Below are positions 17,379-26,414 of a stretch of DNA of 64,000 nt, piece by piece; position 1 is the stretch's first letter; each line of letters starts with the position of its first letter. Source of the stretch: Pseudomonas sp. S09G 359 (GTDB lineage: Bacteria > Pseudomonadota > Gammaproteobacteria > Pseudomonadales > Pseudomonadaceae). Made by a program: the position numbers and the translations under genes. Under the pieces are notes generated by a model that had not been told where the DNA came from, ran no database searches, and was given only the letters and a program-made list of their open reading frames with translations. The stretch spans positions 638,501 through 702,500 of the forward strand of contig NZ_CP025263.1 in NCBI RefSeq assembly GCF_002843605.1, read 5' to 3'.

Positions 17379-20300
17379 GTGTCGATTCATGTCGCGTTGC
17401 ACCACGTTACGCATTACCGCTATGACCGCGCTGTCGAACTCGGCCCGCAGATCGTGCGTTTGCGCCCGGCGGCCCACAGCCGCACGCGGATTTTGTCCTA
17501 CGCGCTGAAAGTGTTGCCCGAGCAGCATTTCATCAATTGGCAGCAGGACCCCCAGGGCAATTACCTGGCGCGCCTGGTGTTCCCGGAAAAAACTGACGAA
17601 CTGCGCATCGAAGTCGACCTGGTCGCTGAGATGGCGGTATTCAACCCGTTCGACTTTTTCCTCGAACCCTACGCCGAAAAAATCCCCTTCAGTTACGCTG
17701 CCGATGAGCAGCGCGAGCTGGCGCCATACCTGGAAACCCTGCCGCTGACGCCACGGTTTGCCGCCTACCTGGCCGGCATCGACCGCACGCCATTGCCGGC
17801 GGTAGATTTTCTGGTCGGCCTCAACCAACGCCTGGCGGCCGATATTGGCTACCTGATCCGTATGGAACCCGGTGTGCAAACCCCGGAATTCACCCTGGAA
17901 AACGCCTCCGGCTCCTGCCGCGATTCGGCCTGGCTGTTGGTGCAACTGCTGCGCAACCTGGGGTTGGCGGCGCGATTTGTGTCCGGTTACCTGATCCAGC
18001 TGACCGCCGACGTCAAAGCCCTCGACGGCCCGTCCGGCACCGAGGTGGACTTCACCGACCTGCACGCCTGGTGCGAGGTGTACTTGCCGGGTGCCGGTTG
18101 GATCGGCTTGGATGCCACCTCCGGTCTGTTCGCCGGTGAGGGCCATATCCCGTTGGCCTGTAGTCCCGATCCGTCTTCCGCCGCGCCGATCAGTGGATTG
18201 GTGGAGCCGTGCGAGTGTGAATTTACCCACGAAATGTCGGTAGAGCGGATCTGGGAAGCCCCTCGGGTGACCAAGCCCTACACCGAGGAGCAATGGCTGG
18301 CGATCCAGGCCCTGGGCCGACAGATCGACGGCGACCTGCTCAAGGACGACGTGCGCCTGACCATGGGCGGCGAACCCACCTTCGTGTCCATCGACGACCC
18401 CGACGGCGCCGAGTGGAACACCGCCGCGCTCGGGCCGGACAAGCGCCGGCTGTCTGCCGAGCTGTTCCAGCGCATGCGCAAACACTATGCGCCCAAGGGC
18501 CTGGTGCACTTTGGCCAGGGCAAGTGGTACCCCGGCGAGCAGCTGCCGCGCTGGTCGCTTAATTGCTTCTGGCGCCGCGACGGCGTGCCGATCTGGCACA
18601 ACAGCGCGCTGATCGCCGATGAGCAACAGGACTATGGCGCCGATGGCGTAATGGCCGGGCGCTTCCTGGCCAGCGTCGCCGAGCGTTTGAAGCTGCCGGC
18701 GCGCTTTGTGTTCCCGGCGTTCGAAGACAATTTCTACTACCTGTGGCGTGAAGGCGCGCTGCCGCAAAACGTCACCGCCCAGGACCCGCGCCTGAGCGAC
18801 GACCTGGAGCGCGAACGCCTGCGCAAAGTGTTCAGCCAAGGCCTGGATACCGTCATCGGCCAGGTGCTGCCGCTGGCGCGCACCGCCGCCAATGATCGCT
18901 GGCAGAGCGGGCGCTGGTACCTGCGCGATAACCACTGCCGCCTGGTGCCGGGGGATTCGCCCCTGGGCTATCGCCTGCCGCTGGCCTCGCAGCCGTGGGT
19001 GACGGCGGCGGAGTATCCGTTCGTGCACCCCACCGACCCTAACCAGGACCAACCGGAGCTGCCGACCAGCGCCCAACTGCAAAGCCACGGCGAACCCGCG
19101 CCGAACGATGAACGTGTGCCCAAGGTGGATGAATCCGCCGACTGGCTGACCCGCACCGCGCTGTGCGCCCAGGCACGGGAAGGGCGCCTGTACCTGTTTA
19201 TGCCGCCCCTGGAGCGCGTCGAGGACTACCTGGAGCTGGTTGCCGCCATCGAAGCCACGGCCGAAGAACTGCACTGCCCGGTATTGCTCGAAGGCTACGA
19301 GCCGCCGTTCGATATGCGCCTGAGCAACTTCCGGGTCACGCCGGACCCAGGTGTGATCGAGGTCAACGTGCAGCCGTCCGCCACGTGGGACGAGTTGGTG
19401 GAACGCACTGAATTCCTCTATGAGGAGGCGCGGCAAACCCGCCTGACCACTGAAAAGTTCATGATCGACGGCCGCCACACCGGCACCGGCGGCGGTAACC
19501 ATTTCGTGCTGGGGGGCGCCACGCCCAAGGACTCGCCGTTTCTGCGTCGCCCTGATTTGCTGCGCAGTTTGATCAGCTATTGGCATAACCATCCGTCCTT
19601 GTCCTACCTGTTTTCCGGCCTGTTTATCGGCCCGACCTCCCAGGCGCCACGGGTGGATGAAGCGCGCAACGACGCGCTGTACGAGCTGGAAATCGCCTTC
19701 GCGCAAATCCCCGCGCCCGGCGAAGAATGCCCGCCGTGGTTGGTCGACCGGCTGCTGCGTAACCTGTTGATCGACGTGACGGGCAACACCCACCGCGCCG
19801 AATTCTGCATCGACAAGCTCTACTCACCGGATGGCGCCACCGGCCGCCTGGGCCTGCTGGAATTGCGCGCGTTTGAAATGCCGCCCCATGCGCGCATGAG
19901 CCTGACCCAGCAACTGCTGCTGCGGGCGTTGGTCGCACGCTTCTGGCGTGAACCGTATGCGCCGCCGAAGCTGGCGCGCTGGGGTACCGAGCTGCACGAC
20001 CGCTTCCTGTTGCCGCACTTTATCGAGCAGGATTTTGCCGACGTGATCGTTGAACTCAACGCCGCCGGCTACCCGCTGCGAGCCGAATGGTTTGCCGCGC
20101 ACCTGGAGTTCCGTTTTCCCAAGGTCGGCGACTACGCGGTCAGCGGTATCGAACTGGAACTGCGCCAGGCCCTGGAACCCTGGCATGTACTGGGCGAAGA
20201 AGGCGCGGTGGGCGGCACGGTGCGTTATGTGGATTCGTCCCTGGAACGCCTGCAAGTGAAGCTCAGCGGCCTGCCGCCGCAGCGCTATCTGCTGACGTGC

Positions 20301-20669
20301 AACGGCATCCCGGTGCCGTTGCAACCGACCGGGCGGGTGGGCGAGTTTGTCGCTGGCGTGCGCTATCGCGCCTGGCAACCCGCCAATTGCCTGCAACCGA
20401 CCATCCCGGTGCACGCGCCGCTGGTGTTCGACCTGCTGGACACCTGGATGCAACGCTCATTGGGCGGCTGCCAATACCATGTCGCGCACCCGGGCGGGCG
20501 TAACTACGACAGCTTGCCGGTGAATGCCAATGAGGCCGAGAGCCGGCGGATGGCGCGGTTTTTCCGCCTCGGCCACACGCCTGGCAAGCTGTCCGTGCCG
20601 CCAGTGGTGGTGAATGATGAATTGCCGATGACCTTGGATCTGCGGCGTTTCCCCCATAAAAATGACTAA
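17379..20669 (+). CDS. Transglutaminase-fold protein with C-terminal DUF2126
   Basis: The 1096-residue cytoplasmic protein has an N-terminal transglutaminase-like domain (about 1-290) with a plausible Cys180-His229-Asp245 triad in GSCRDSAWLLVQ, DLHAWCEV and GLDATSGL. A very long DUF2126 region follows (about 300-1096), with conserved blocks such as LTMGGEPTFVSIDDPDG and GTGGGNHFVLGGATP. I chose GTG 17379 because AGGAGG sits 5 bases upstream. It heads a three-gene operon with a circularly permuted ATP-grasp/alpha-E protein and a second transglutaminase. Such clusters have been proposed to make or edit peptide or isopeptide bonds; the substrate is unknown. Confidence 0.85.
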   Translation: MSIHVALHHVTHYRYDRAVELGPQIVRLRPAAHSRTRILSYALKVLPEQHFINWQQDPQGNYLARLVFPEKTDELRIEVDLVAEMAVFNPFDFFLEPYAEKIPFSYAADEQRELAPYLETLPLTPRFAAYLAGIDRTPLPAVDFLVGLNQRLAADIGYLIRMEPGVQTPEFTLENASGSCRDSAWLLVQLLRNLGLAARFVSGYLIQLTADVKALDGPSGTEVDFTDLHAWCEVYLPGAGWIGLDATSGLFAGEGHIPLACSPDPSSAAPISGLVEPCECEFTHEMSVERIWEAPRVTKPYTEEQWLAIQALGRQIDGDLLKDDVRLTMGGEPTFVSIDDPDGAEWNTAALGPDKRRLSAELFQRMRKHYAPKGLVHFGQGKWYPGEQLPRWSLNCFWRRDGVPIWHNSALIADEQQDYGADGVMAGRFLASVAERLKLPARFVFPAFEDNFYYLWREGALPQNVTAQDPRLSDDLERERLRKVFSQGLDTVIGQVLPLARTAANDRWQSGRWYLRDNHCRLVPGDSPLGYRLPLASQPWVTAAEYPFVHPTDPNQDQPELPTSAQLQSHGEPAPNDERVPKVDESADWLTRTALCAQAREGRLYLFMPPLERVEDYLELVAAIEATAEELHCPVLLEGYEPPFDMRLSNFRVTPDPGVIEVNVQPSATWDELVERTEFLYEEARQTRLTTEKFMIDGRHTGTGGGNHFVLGGATPKDSPFLRRPDLLRSLISYWHNHPSLSYLFSGLFIGPTSQAPRVDEARNDALYELEIAFAQIPAPGEECPPWLVDRLLRNLLIDVTGNTHRAEFCIDKLYSPDGATGRLGLLELRAFEMPPHARMSLTQQLLLRALVARFWREPYAPPKLARWGTELHDRFLLPHFIEQDFADVIVELNAAGYPLRAEWFAAHLEFRFPKVGDYAVSGIELELRQALEPWHVLGEEGAVGGTVRYVDSSLERLQVKLSGLPPQRYLLTCNGIPVPLQPTGRVGEFVAGVRYRAWQPANCLQPTIPVHAPLVFDLLDTWMQRSLGGCQYHVAHPGGRNYDSLPVNANEAESRRMARFFRLGHTPGKLSVPPVVVNDELPMTLDLRRFPHKND

Positions 20670-20699
20670 GCGCGCCCCATGTGGAACTGAAGTGCCCTT

Positions 20700-20790
20700 G
20701 TGGCGAGCGGGCTTGCCCGCGTTGGGACGCGCAGCGGCCCCAGAAAATCGGACTGCTACGCAATCCAACGCGGGCAAGCCCACTCGCCAC
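20700..20790. repeat. REPIN, second family (GCGAGCGGGCTTGCCCGCGTTGGG)
   Basis: Two inverted units (GTGGCGAGCGGGCTTGCCCGC and GCGGGCAAGCCCACTCGCCAC) lie around a short loop in the 195-base gap between two genes of the same operon. This family differs from the GGGGGCTTGCCCCC type found elsewhere. Confidence 0.8.
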
Positions 20791-20864
20791 AGGTGTTTTC
20801 ATCCCACATTAGATTGCAGTGAATTTGATTTAAACTGACTCCCCTTGCCTCTGCCGAGCGTTCC

Positions 20865-23351
20865 ATGTCCGACTTGCTCGACCGTTACCCGCTGACTGCG
20901 GGCACCTATCACGAACTGCTCGATGACAGTGGCGCGGTACGTGCCCACTGGCAGCGCCTGCTGGACCACTTGCAGCGCAGCACGCCTGCGCAACTGGCCC
21001 AGCGCCAGGCGCTGCTGACCCGGCAAATCCAGGAAAACGGCGTGACCTACAACGTCTACGCCGACCCCAAGGGCGCCGATCGCCCGTGGGAATTGGACCT
21101 GTTGCCCCATGTGCTGGCTTTTGACGAGTGGCAGCACCTGTCGGCCGGTATCGCCCAGCGTGCGCGCCTGCTGAATGCCGTGCTGGCCGACCTCTACGGC
21201 CCGCAGCGCCTGATCAAGGAAGGCTTGCTGCCGGCGGAATTGGTGTTCGGGCATAACAATTTCCTCTGGCCGTGCCAGGGTATCCAGCCACCCGACGGCG
21301 CCTTCCTGCACCTGTACGCCGTGGACCTGGCGCGCACCCCGGATGGCCGCTGGTGGGTCACCGCCGACCGTACCCAGGCCCCGTCGGGCGCGGGTTACGC
21401 CTTGGAAAACCGTACCATCGTGTCGCGTGCGTTCCCGGACCTGTACCGCGACCTGCAGGTGCAGCACCTCACCGGTTTCTTCCGCACGCTCCAGGAAACC
21501 CTGGCCCGCCAGGCGCCGAGTGATGACCAGCCGCCACTGATCGTGTTGCTGACCCCTGGGCGTTTCAACGAAAGCTATTTCGAACACCTCTACCTCGCGC
21601 GCCAGCTCGGTTACCCCTTGGTCGAAGGCGGCGACCTCACCGTGCGCGACAGCACCGTGTTCCTCAAGACCCTCAGTGGCCTGCGCCGGGTACACGCGAT
21701 CATGCGCCGCCTGGACGACGACTTCTGCGACCCGCTGGAGCTGCGCACCGACTCGGCCCTCGGCGTGCCGGGCCTGCTCGACGCCGTGCGCCAGGGCAAT
21801 GTGCTGGTGGCCAACGCCTTGGGCAGCGGCGTGCTGGAGTCGCCGGGGCTGCTCGGCTTCCTGCCCAAGATCAATGAATTTCTGTTTGGCGAAGAACTGA
21901 TCCTGCCGTCCATCGCCACCTGGTGGTGCGGTGAGGCGCCGGTACTGGCCGAGGCGCTGGAGAAGCTGCCCGAGCTGTTGATCAAACCGGCATTTCCGTC
22001 GCAAAGCTTCGCCCCGGTATTCGGCCGTGATTTGAATCACGAACAACGCCAGGCCCTGGCCGAACGCATGCGCGCGCGGCCTTACGCGTATGTCGCCCAG
22101 GAGTTGGCGCAACTGTCCCAGGCGCCGGTGTGGCACACCGTGGAAGACCACCTGCAACACCGTGCCATCGGCATGCGCGTGTATGCCGTGGCCAGCGCCG
22201 ATGGCTACCGCGTGCTGCCTGGCGGCCTGACCCGTGTGGCGGCCGAGGCCGATGCCGAGGTGGTGTCGATGCAGCGCGGTGGCGCGAGCAAGGACACCTG
22301 GGTCCTCGGTGAACGTGCCGCCGGTGGCGAACAGTGGCGTGCACAGCGCACGATCGGCGCCCATGACCTGGTGCGCCGCGATCCGTATCTGCCGTCGCGT
22401 GTGGTGGAAAACCTGTTCTGGTTCGGCCGTTATTGCGAGCGCTGCGACGACAGTGCGCGCTGGCTGCGCATCGTGCTGGCGCGGTATGTCGACGGTGATG
22501 ACCCGCTGGCGTTGCAGGCGGCGGTCGAGCTGGGTGAGAGCCTGCGCCTGCTGCCGGAGGAGGGCGAGTTACCCGAGCGCCTGCTCGCCGCCATGCTCGG
22601 CGATGACTGGCCGTCCAGCCTGCGCGCCAACCTGCAGCGCTTGCAGTGGGCGGCGTCCCAGGTGCGCGGCAAGTTGTCCCGCGAGAACTGGCAGGCACTG
22701 GTCGAGCTGCAACGCGAAGCCATGGAGCTGGAAAGCGAGGCGCCGGATTTTGGCGAGCTGCTGGACTTCCTCAACCGCCTGGTGATGTCGCTGGCGGCGT
22801 TGTCCGGGTTTGCCCTGGACGACATGACCCGCGACGAAGGCTGGCGCTTTCTGATGATGGGGCGGCGCATCGAGCGCCTGCAATTTCTCAGCAGCAGCCT
22901 CGCGGCGTTCCTGCGCGGCGTGGCGGTGTTCGATCAGGCCGGGTTGGAATGGTTGCTGGAGCTGGGCAACAGTAGCATCACCTATCGCTCGCGCTACCTG
23001 GCGGTGCCGCAGTTGATTCCGGTCCTCGACCTGTTGCTGCTGGATGAGCAGAACCCCCATGCGGTGCTGTTCCAGCTCAAACTGGTAAGCCGCACCCTGC
23101 GTCGCCTCAATGACGACTTCGGCGTGCCGCGGGAAACCGGTCTGGCGCCGTTGGTGGAGCGCCTGGCGCGCTTCGACCTGGGCTGCCTGGAGAACCCGTT
23201 GTTTGGCGAAGCCAGCGTGCGTGCGGCCTTGGATGGCCTGGCCGACCTGCTGCAAGCGGTCGCCGATGAGAGTGGGCAAGTGTCGGATCGCCTGGCGTTG
23301 CGCCACTTTGCCCATGTGGATGATGTCAGCCAGCAAACGGTGTCGGTGTAA
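20865..23351 (+). CDS. Circularly permuted ATP-grasp protein fused to an alpha-E domain
   Basis: The 828-residue protein comprises a circularly permuted ATP-grasp region (about 1-480; DUF404/DUF407, e.g. ITYNVYADPKG-like start and WPLDLLPHVL-like block). A helical alpha-E (DUF403) domain begins near residue 505 with SRVVENLFWFGRYCERCDDSARW. ATP-grasp enzymes ligate a carboxylate to an amine through an acylphosphate, so this is a candidate peptide or amide ligase. Its TAA overlaps the next ATG (TAATG), coupling it to the downstream transglutaminase. Single-domain versions are split genes in some bacteria; here they are fused. Confidence 0.85.
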   Translation: MSDLLDRYPLTAGTYHELLDDSGAVRAHWQRLLDHLQRSTPAQLAQRQALLTRQIQENGVTYNVYADPKGADRPWELDLLPHVLAFDEWQHLSAGIAQRARLLNAVLADLYGPQRLIKEGLLPAELVFGHNNFLWPCQGIQPPDGAFLHLYAVDLARTPDGRWWVTADRTQAPSGAGYALENRTIVSRAFPDLYRDLQVQHLTGFFRTLQETLARQAPSDDQPPLIVLLTPGRFNESYFEHLYLARQLGYPLVEGGDLTVRDSTVFLKTLSGLRRVHAIMRRLDDDFCDPLELRTDSALGVPGLLDAVRQGNVLVANALGSGVLESPGLLGFLPKINEFLFGEELILPSIATWWCGEAPVLAEALEKLPELLIKPAFPSQSFAPVFGRDLNHEQRQALAERMRARPYAYVAQELAQLSQAPVWHTVEDHLQHRAIGMRVYAVASADGYRVLPGGLTRVAAEADAEVVSMQRGGASKDTWVLGERAAGGEQWRAQRTIGAHDLVRRDPYLPSRVVENLFWFGRYCERCDDSARWLRIVLARYVDGDDPLALQAAVELGESLRLLPEEGELPERLLAAMLGDDWPSSLRANLQRLQWAASQVRGKLSRENWQALVELQREAMELESEAPDFGELLDFLNRLVMSLAALSGFALDDMTRDEGWRFLMMGRRIERLQFLSSSLAAFLRGVAVFDQAGLEWLLELGNSSITYRSRYLAVPQLIPVLDLLLLDEQNPHAVLFQLKLVSRTLRRLNDDFGVPRETGLAPLVERLARFDLGCLENPLFGEASVRAALDGLADLLQAVADESGQVSDRLALRHFAHVDDVSQQTVSV

Positions 23352-24241
23352 TGAGCGTGCGCTATCAGATCTTTCACGATACCCATTACCACTACGACAG
23401 CCCGGTGTCGCTGGCCCAACAGCTGGCGCATTTATGGCCGCGGCCGTGCGCCTGGCAGCGCTGCACCTGGCAGCAGCTGGACATCAGCCCCGAGCCCACG
23501 GCGCGCCGCGATGAGCTGGACGTGTTCGGCAACCCGATCACACGCCTGGCGTTCGAGCGGCCCCACGATGAGTTGCTGGTGAATGCCGGGCTGACCGTGG
23601 AAGTGCTGGCGCGGCCGGTGCTGGATTTCCAGCACTCGCCGGCCTGGGACCAGACCCGTGACAGCCTGACCTACAGCAGCCAGCCGCTGTCACTGGAGAT
23701 TATCGAAGCCTGCCGCTACCGTTTCGAATCGCCCTACGTGCACCTGAAAAAAACCTTCGTCGAGTTTTCCGAGAGCTGCTTCCCGCCGAGCCGTCCGTTG
23801 CTGTTGGGCGTGCAGGCCTTGATGGAAAAGATTTTCAGCGAATTCACCTTTGATGCCGAAGCCACCCAGGTCGCCACGCCTCTGGTTGAGGTGCTGGAGC
23901 GCAGGCGCGGTGTGTGCCAGGACTTCGCCCACCTGATGCTCGCGTGCCTGCGCTCGCGGGGCCTGGCGGCGCGGTATATCAGCGGCTACCTGTTGACCCA
24001 GCCGCCACCCGGCCAGCCACGGCTGATCGGCGCCGATGCGTCCCACGCGTGGGTGTCGGTGTATTGCCCGGTGTCCGGTTGGGTGGATTTTGATCCGACG
24101 AACAATGTGCAGCCGGCACTGGAGCACATCACCTTGGCCTGGGGCCGGGACTTTTCCGATGTGTCGCCGTTGCGGGGGGTGATTCTGGGGGGCGGGAGCC
24201 ATGACCCGGAGGTGCGGGTAACGGTGATGCCGCTGGAATGA
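23351..24241 (+). CDS. Transglutaminase-like family protein
   Basis: The 296-residue protein has an N-terminal beta-rich domain (starting VRYQIFHDTHYHYDSPVSLAQQ) and a transglutaminase core with Cys189 in RRGVCQDFAHL, His in ASHAWVSVY and Asp in WVDFDPTN. It has no signal peptide, so it is likely cytoplasmic. It is the third gene of the operon and resembles the N-terminal domain of the first gene product. A paired ligase and cysteine-peptidase-fold enzymes would suit a reversible peptide modification, but no target is visible. Confidence 0.85.
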   Translation: MSVRYQIFHDTHYHYDSPVSLAQQLAHLWPRPCAWQRCTWQQLDISPEPTARRDELDVFGNPITRLAFERPHDELLVNAGLTVEVLARPVLDFQHSPAWDQTRDSLTYSSQPLSLEIIEACRYRFESPYVHLKKTFVEFSESCFPPSRPLLLGVQALMEKIFSEFTFDAEATQVATPLVEVLERRRGVCQDFAHLMLACLRSRGLAARYISGYLLTQPPPGQPRLIGADASHAWVSVYCPVSGWVDFDPTNNVQPALEHITLAWGRDFSDVSPLRGVILGGGSHDPEVRVTVMPLE

Positions 24242-24270
24242 TTGCCGGGCTTACTGTCGTAAGCAGGCTT

Positions 24271-24457
24271 TGTGGCAAGCAGGCGTGTTGTGGCGAGCGG
24301 GCTTGCCCGCGTTGGGCTGCGCAGCAGCCCCGATAACTGATTCAACGATCTTTATGAAGCACCACGGGCATCGATGGGGGCCGCTTCGCGACCCAACGCG
24401 GGCAAGCCCGCTCGCCACAGCAAGCCCGCTCGCCACGAAAAATCCGTTCGCCACAGG
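24271..24457. repeat. Composite REP cluster, second family
   Basis: At least four REP half units in series: TGTGGCAAGCAGGC, GTGGCGAGCGGGCTTGCCCGC, GCGGGCAAGCCCGCTCGCCAC and a second AGCAAGCCCGCTCGCCAC, then a decayed CCGTTCGCCACAGG. It looks like a REPIN that gained extra units by local duplication. Confidence 0.75.
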
Positions 24458-24471
24458 GTGGGAGCGGTCAG

Positions 24472-24654
24472 TTATTCAGCCGGATCTTTTGGTGTTTCGG
24501 TCTCGTCGCTCGTTACTTCACCATCGGCATCCGGGTTCAGTGCGCCTGCTTCTTCATCGGCAGCGGCTTTCTTGCGTTGCAGTTTTTCCTCTTTCTTCTG
24601 TTCCTTGGCCAAGTCTCTCTGACGTTTGGCGAAGGAGTAATTAGGTTTGGCCAT
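24472..24654 (-). CDS. Small highly charged protein of unknown function
   Basis: The 60-residue protein is not one I recognise. Residues 1-32 are strongly basic and helical (SFAKRQRDLAKEQKKEEKL); the rest is acidic and probably disordered (TSDETETPKDPAE). An AGAGGA ribosome binding site lies about 7 bases before the ATG. The codon use and clean start support a real gene. The Lys-rich half might contact nucleic acid. Confidence 0.65.
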   Translation of the reverse strand: MAKPNYSFAKRQRDLAKEQKKEEKLQRKKAAADEEAGALNPDADGEVTSDETETPKDPAE

Positions 24655-24741
24655 GGGCGATCCTCTAGGGTCGAAGGTGAGGGTGGCGGCGCGCAGCTGC
24701 CTTGGGTCGCTATGGTAGCAGCTTAGCAGCGCGCTTGGCCT

Positions 24742-24798
24742 TCACTTACCGCAGGCGTACGCGGCCAGCAGGCCGTTGAAGAATTGATTGAAGTGCAT
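24742..24798 (-). CDS. Candidate 18-residue small protein
   Basis: An ATG preceded by a perfect GGAGGC ribosome binding site, with 7 bases between GGAGG and ATG, opens an 18-codon frame ending in TGA. The product starts MHFNQFF and continues with a short hydrophobic stretch (GLLAAYACGK). Its start is about 190 bases upstream of the divergent azurin gene. The strong initiation site in otherwise gene-free sequence suggests translation, as a leader peptide or membrane-associated microprotein. No function can be assigned. Confidence 0.4.
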   Translation of the reverse strand: MHFNQFFNGLLAAYACGK

Positions 24799-24888
24799 GG
24801 CAGAGCCTCCGATGGGTGATGGGCCGATCATAGGCGGGTCGTAGTACTTTGGCTGGTAGATTGTGTTGATCAGTCTGATAGCCTAAAG

Positions 24889-24898
24889 TTGTATACAA
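24889..24898. promoter_or_regulatory. Perfect palindrome TTGTATACAA, possible GntR-type operator
   Basis: A 10-base perfect palindrome lies 5 bases upstream of the ANR-type box in the azurin promoter region. TTGTATACAA-like sites are typical of GntR-family (FadR subfamily) operators. No GntR gene is nearby. Confidence 0.35.
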
Positions 24899-24902
24899 TC
24901 TG

Positions 24903-24916
24903 TTGATGCAGATCAT
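24903..24916 (+). promoter_or_regulatory. ANR/FNR-type box upstream of azurin
   Basis: TTGAT-GCAG-ATCAT matches TTGAT-N4-ATCAA at all but the last position. Its centre lies about 76 bases before the azurin ATG. Azurin in P. aeruginosa is known to be ANR-controlled, so the same is likely here. Confidence 0.6.
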
Positions 24917-24985
24917 AAGAATTCAAGCCTGCTTGAGGCACCCTTACCGCAATCCGCGTTTTTAAACCCTGCCTTGGAGATTCAC

Positions 24986-25432
24986 ATGTTTGCCAAACTC
25001 GTTGCTGTTTCCCTGCTGACTCTGGCGAGCGGCCAGTTGCTTGCCGCAGAGTGCAAGGTCACTGTCGACTCTACTGACCAAATGTCCTTCAACACCAAAG
25101 CGATTGAAATCGACAAGAGCTGCAAGACATTCACCGTCGAGCTGACTCACTCCGGCAACCTGCCGAAAAACGTCATGGGTCACAACTGGGTGCTGAGTAA
25201 AGAAGCCGACATGCAGCCGATTGCAACTGACGGCATGGCCGGCGGCGTGGACAAGAACTACCTGAAAGACGGCGACGAACGCATCATCGCTCACACCAAG
25301 CTCATCGGTGCGGGTGAGAAAGATTCGGTGACTTTCGACGTTTCGAAGCTGAAGGCCGATGAGAAGTACGGTTTCTTCTGCTCGTTCCCAGGCCACATCT
25401 CGATGATGAAAGGTACTGTGGTTCTGAAGTAA
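24986..25432 (+). CDS. azu: Azurin
   Basis: The 148-residue precursor has a 20-residue signal peptide (cleaved before AECKV) and gives a 128-residue periplasmic blue copper protein, the classic azurin length. Copper ligands are visible: Gly45-His46 in VMGHNW, Cys112 and His117 in FFCSFPGH, and Met121 in ISMMKG, using mature numbering. The Cys3-Cys26 disulfide pair (ECK, KSCK) is also present. It carries electrons between cytochromes and terminal reductases or stress-linked partners. GGAG lies 7 bases before the ATG at 24986. An ANR-like box upstream points to low-oxygen induction. Confidence 0.97.
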   Translation: MFAKLVAVSLLTLASGQLLAAECKVTVDSTDQMSFNTKAIEIDKSCKTFTVELTHSGNLPKNVMGHNWVLSKEADMQPIATDGMAGGVDKNYLKDGDERIIAHTKLIGAGEKDSVTFDVSKLKADEKYGFFCSFPGHISMMKGTVVLK

Positions 25433-25448
25433 CACCGCGTAATCGTTC

Positions 25449-25545
25449 ATCGGGGGCAAGTCGAATCGTCGCACCGCCCCTCCCACATTCGACCGCATTC
25501 TCATGTTGGAACTCGATCAACTGTGGGAGGGGGCTTGCCCCCGAT
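25449..25545. repeat. REPIN with one variant and one standard arm
   Basis: The left arm carries the 17-base inserted block (GGGGGCAAG-TCGAATCGTCGCACCGC-CCCTCCCACA). The right arm is the standard TGTGGGAGGGGGCTTGCCCCC. A mixed element like this shows that the block was gained or lost by single REP units. Confidence 0.8.
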
Positions 25546-25583
25546 GGCTGCCTGACAGTCAACACAAACCTATCTGGCTCACC

Positions 25584-26411
25584 TCACGGCGCAAACGGCA
25601 TGACCCGCTTGTGCTCAGTCTTGCGGTAGGTTTCGCAGATAATTCTGAACGCTTCTTCACGCACCGGCTCACCGTGCAGGAACGCATCGATCTCGGCATA
25701 GGTCACGCCATGTGACGCTTCGTCCGGCTTGCCTGGCGACAGGTCTTCCAGGTCGGCAGTCGGGACCTTCTCCACCAACGACTCCGGCGCCCCAAAGTGC
25801 CGCGCAATCGAACGCACCTGGTTTTTCACCAGCCCGCTCAACGGGGCCAGGTCGCAGGCGCCGTCACCGAACTTGGTGAAAAAGCCCATCACCGCTTCCG
25901 CCGCATGGTCGGTACCGATCACCAGCCCACCGGACGCGCCGGCGATGGTGTATTGCGCCACCATGCGCATGCGCGCCTTGGTGTTGCCCAGCACGAAGTC
26001 ACGGGACACCGCCGCCTTGCCTTCAAACGCTGCCACTTCATTGGCCAAGGCTTTTACCGCCGGGCCGATATTCACGGTGTGGCGTTCGTCCGGTTCGATA
26101 AAGTCCACCGAGGCCTGGGCGTCGATTTCGTCGAACTGGGTTTCGTAGGGCAGGCGCACGGCGATAAACCGGTATGCCTCGTCACCGGTGCTGGCGCGCA
26201 GTTCCTGCATCGCACGTTGCGCCAACAGGCCGGCGGTCAAGGAGTCGACGCCGCCACTGATGCCCAGCACCAGGGTCTTGAGCCCGGAATTGCGCAGGCA
26301 ATCCTGAATAAAGGCTACGCGGCGGGCCACTTCGGCCTCAAGGGCGGCCTGGTCGTTGAACGGTGCTTGGACCTTGAGCTGCTGCGCAATCTCACGCTGT
26401 ACGGCTTGCAT
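25584..26411 (-). CDS. nadE: NAD+ synthase (ammonia-dependent)
   Basis: The 275-residue enzyme converts nicotinate adenine dinucleotide, ATP and NH3 to NAD+. The ATP pyrophosphatase P-loop SGGVDS is in [16 protein letters not shown] (about residue 45-60). There is no glutaminase domain, which fits the short ammonia-using form. The ATG has AAGGAG upstream that overlaps the pncB stop region, and only 3 bases separate the genes. The pair forms an NAD salvage operon. Confidence 0.96.
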   Translation of the reverse strand: MQAVQREIAQQLKVQAPFNDQAALEAEVARRVAFIQDCLRNSGLKTLVLGISGGVDSLTAGLLAQRAMQELRASTGDEAYRFIAVRLPYETQFDEIDAQASVDFIEPDERHTVNIGPAVKALANEVAAFEGKAAVSRDFVLGNTKARMRMVAQYTIAGASGGLVIGTDHAAEAVMGFFTKFGDGACDLAPLSGLVKNQVRSIARHFGAPESLVEKVPTADLEDLSPGKPDEASHGVTYAEIDAFLHGEPVREEAFRIICETYRKTEHKRVMPFAP

Positions 26412-26414
26412 GAT

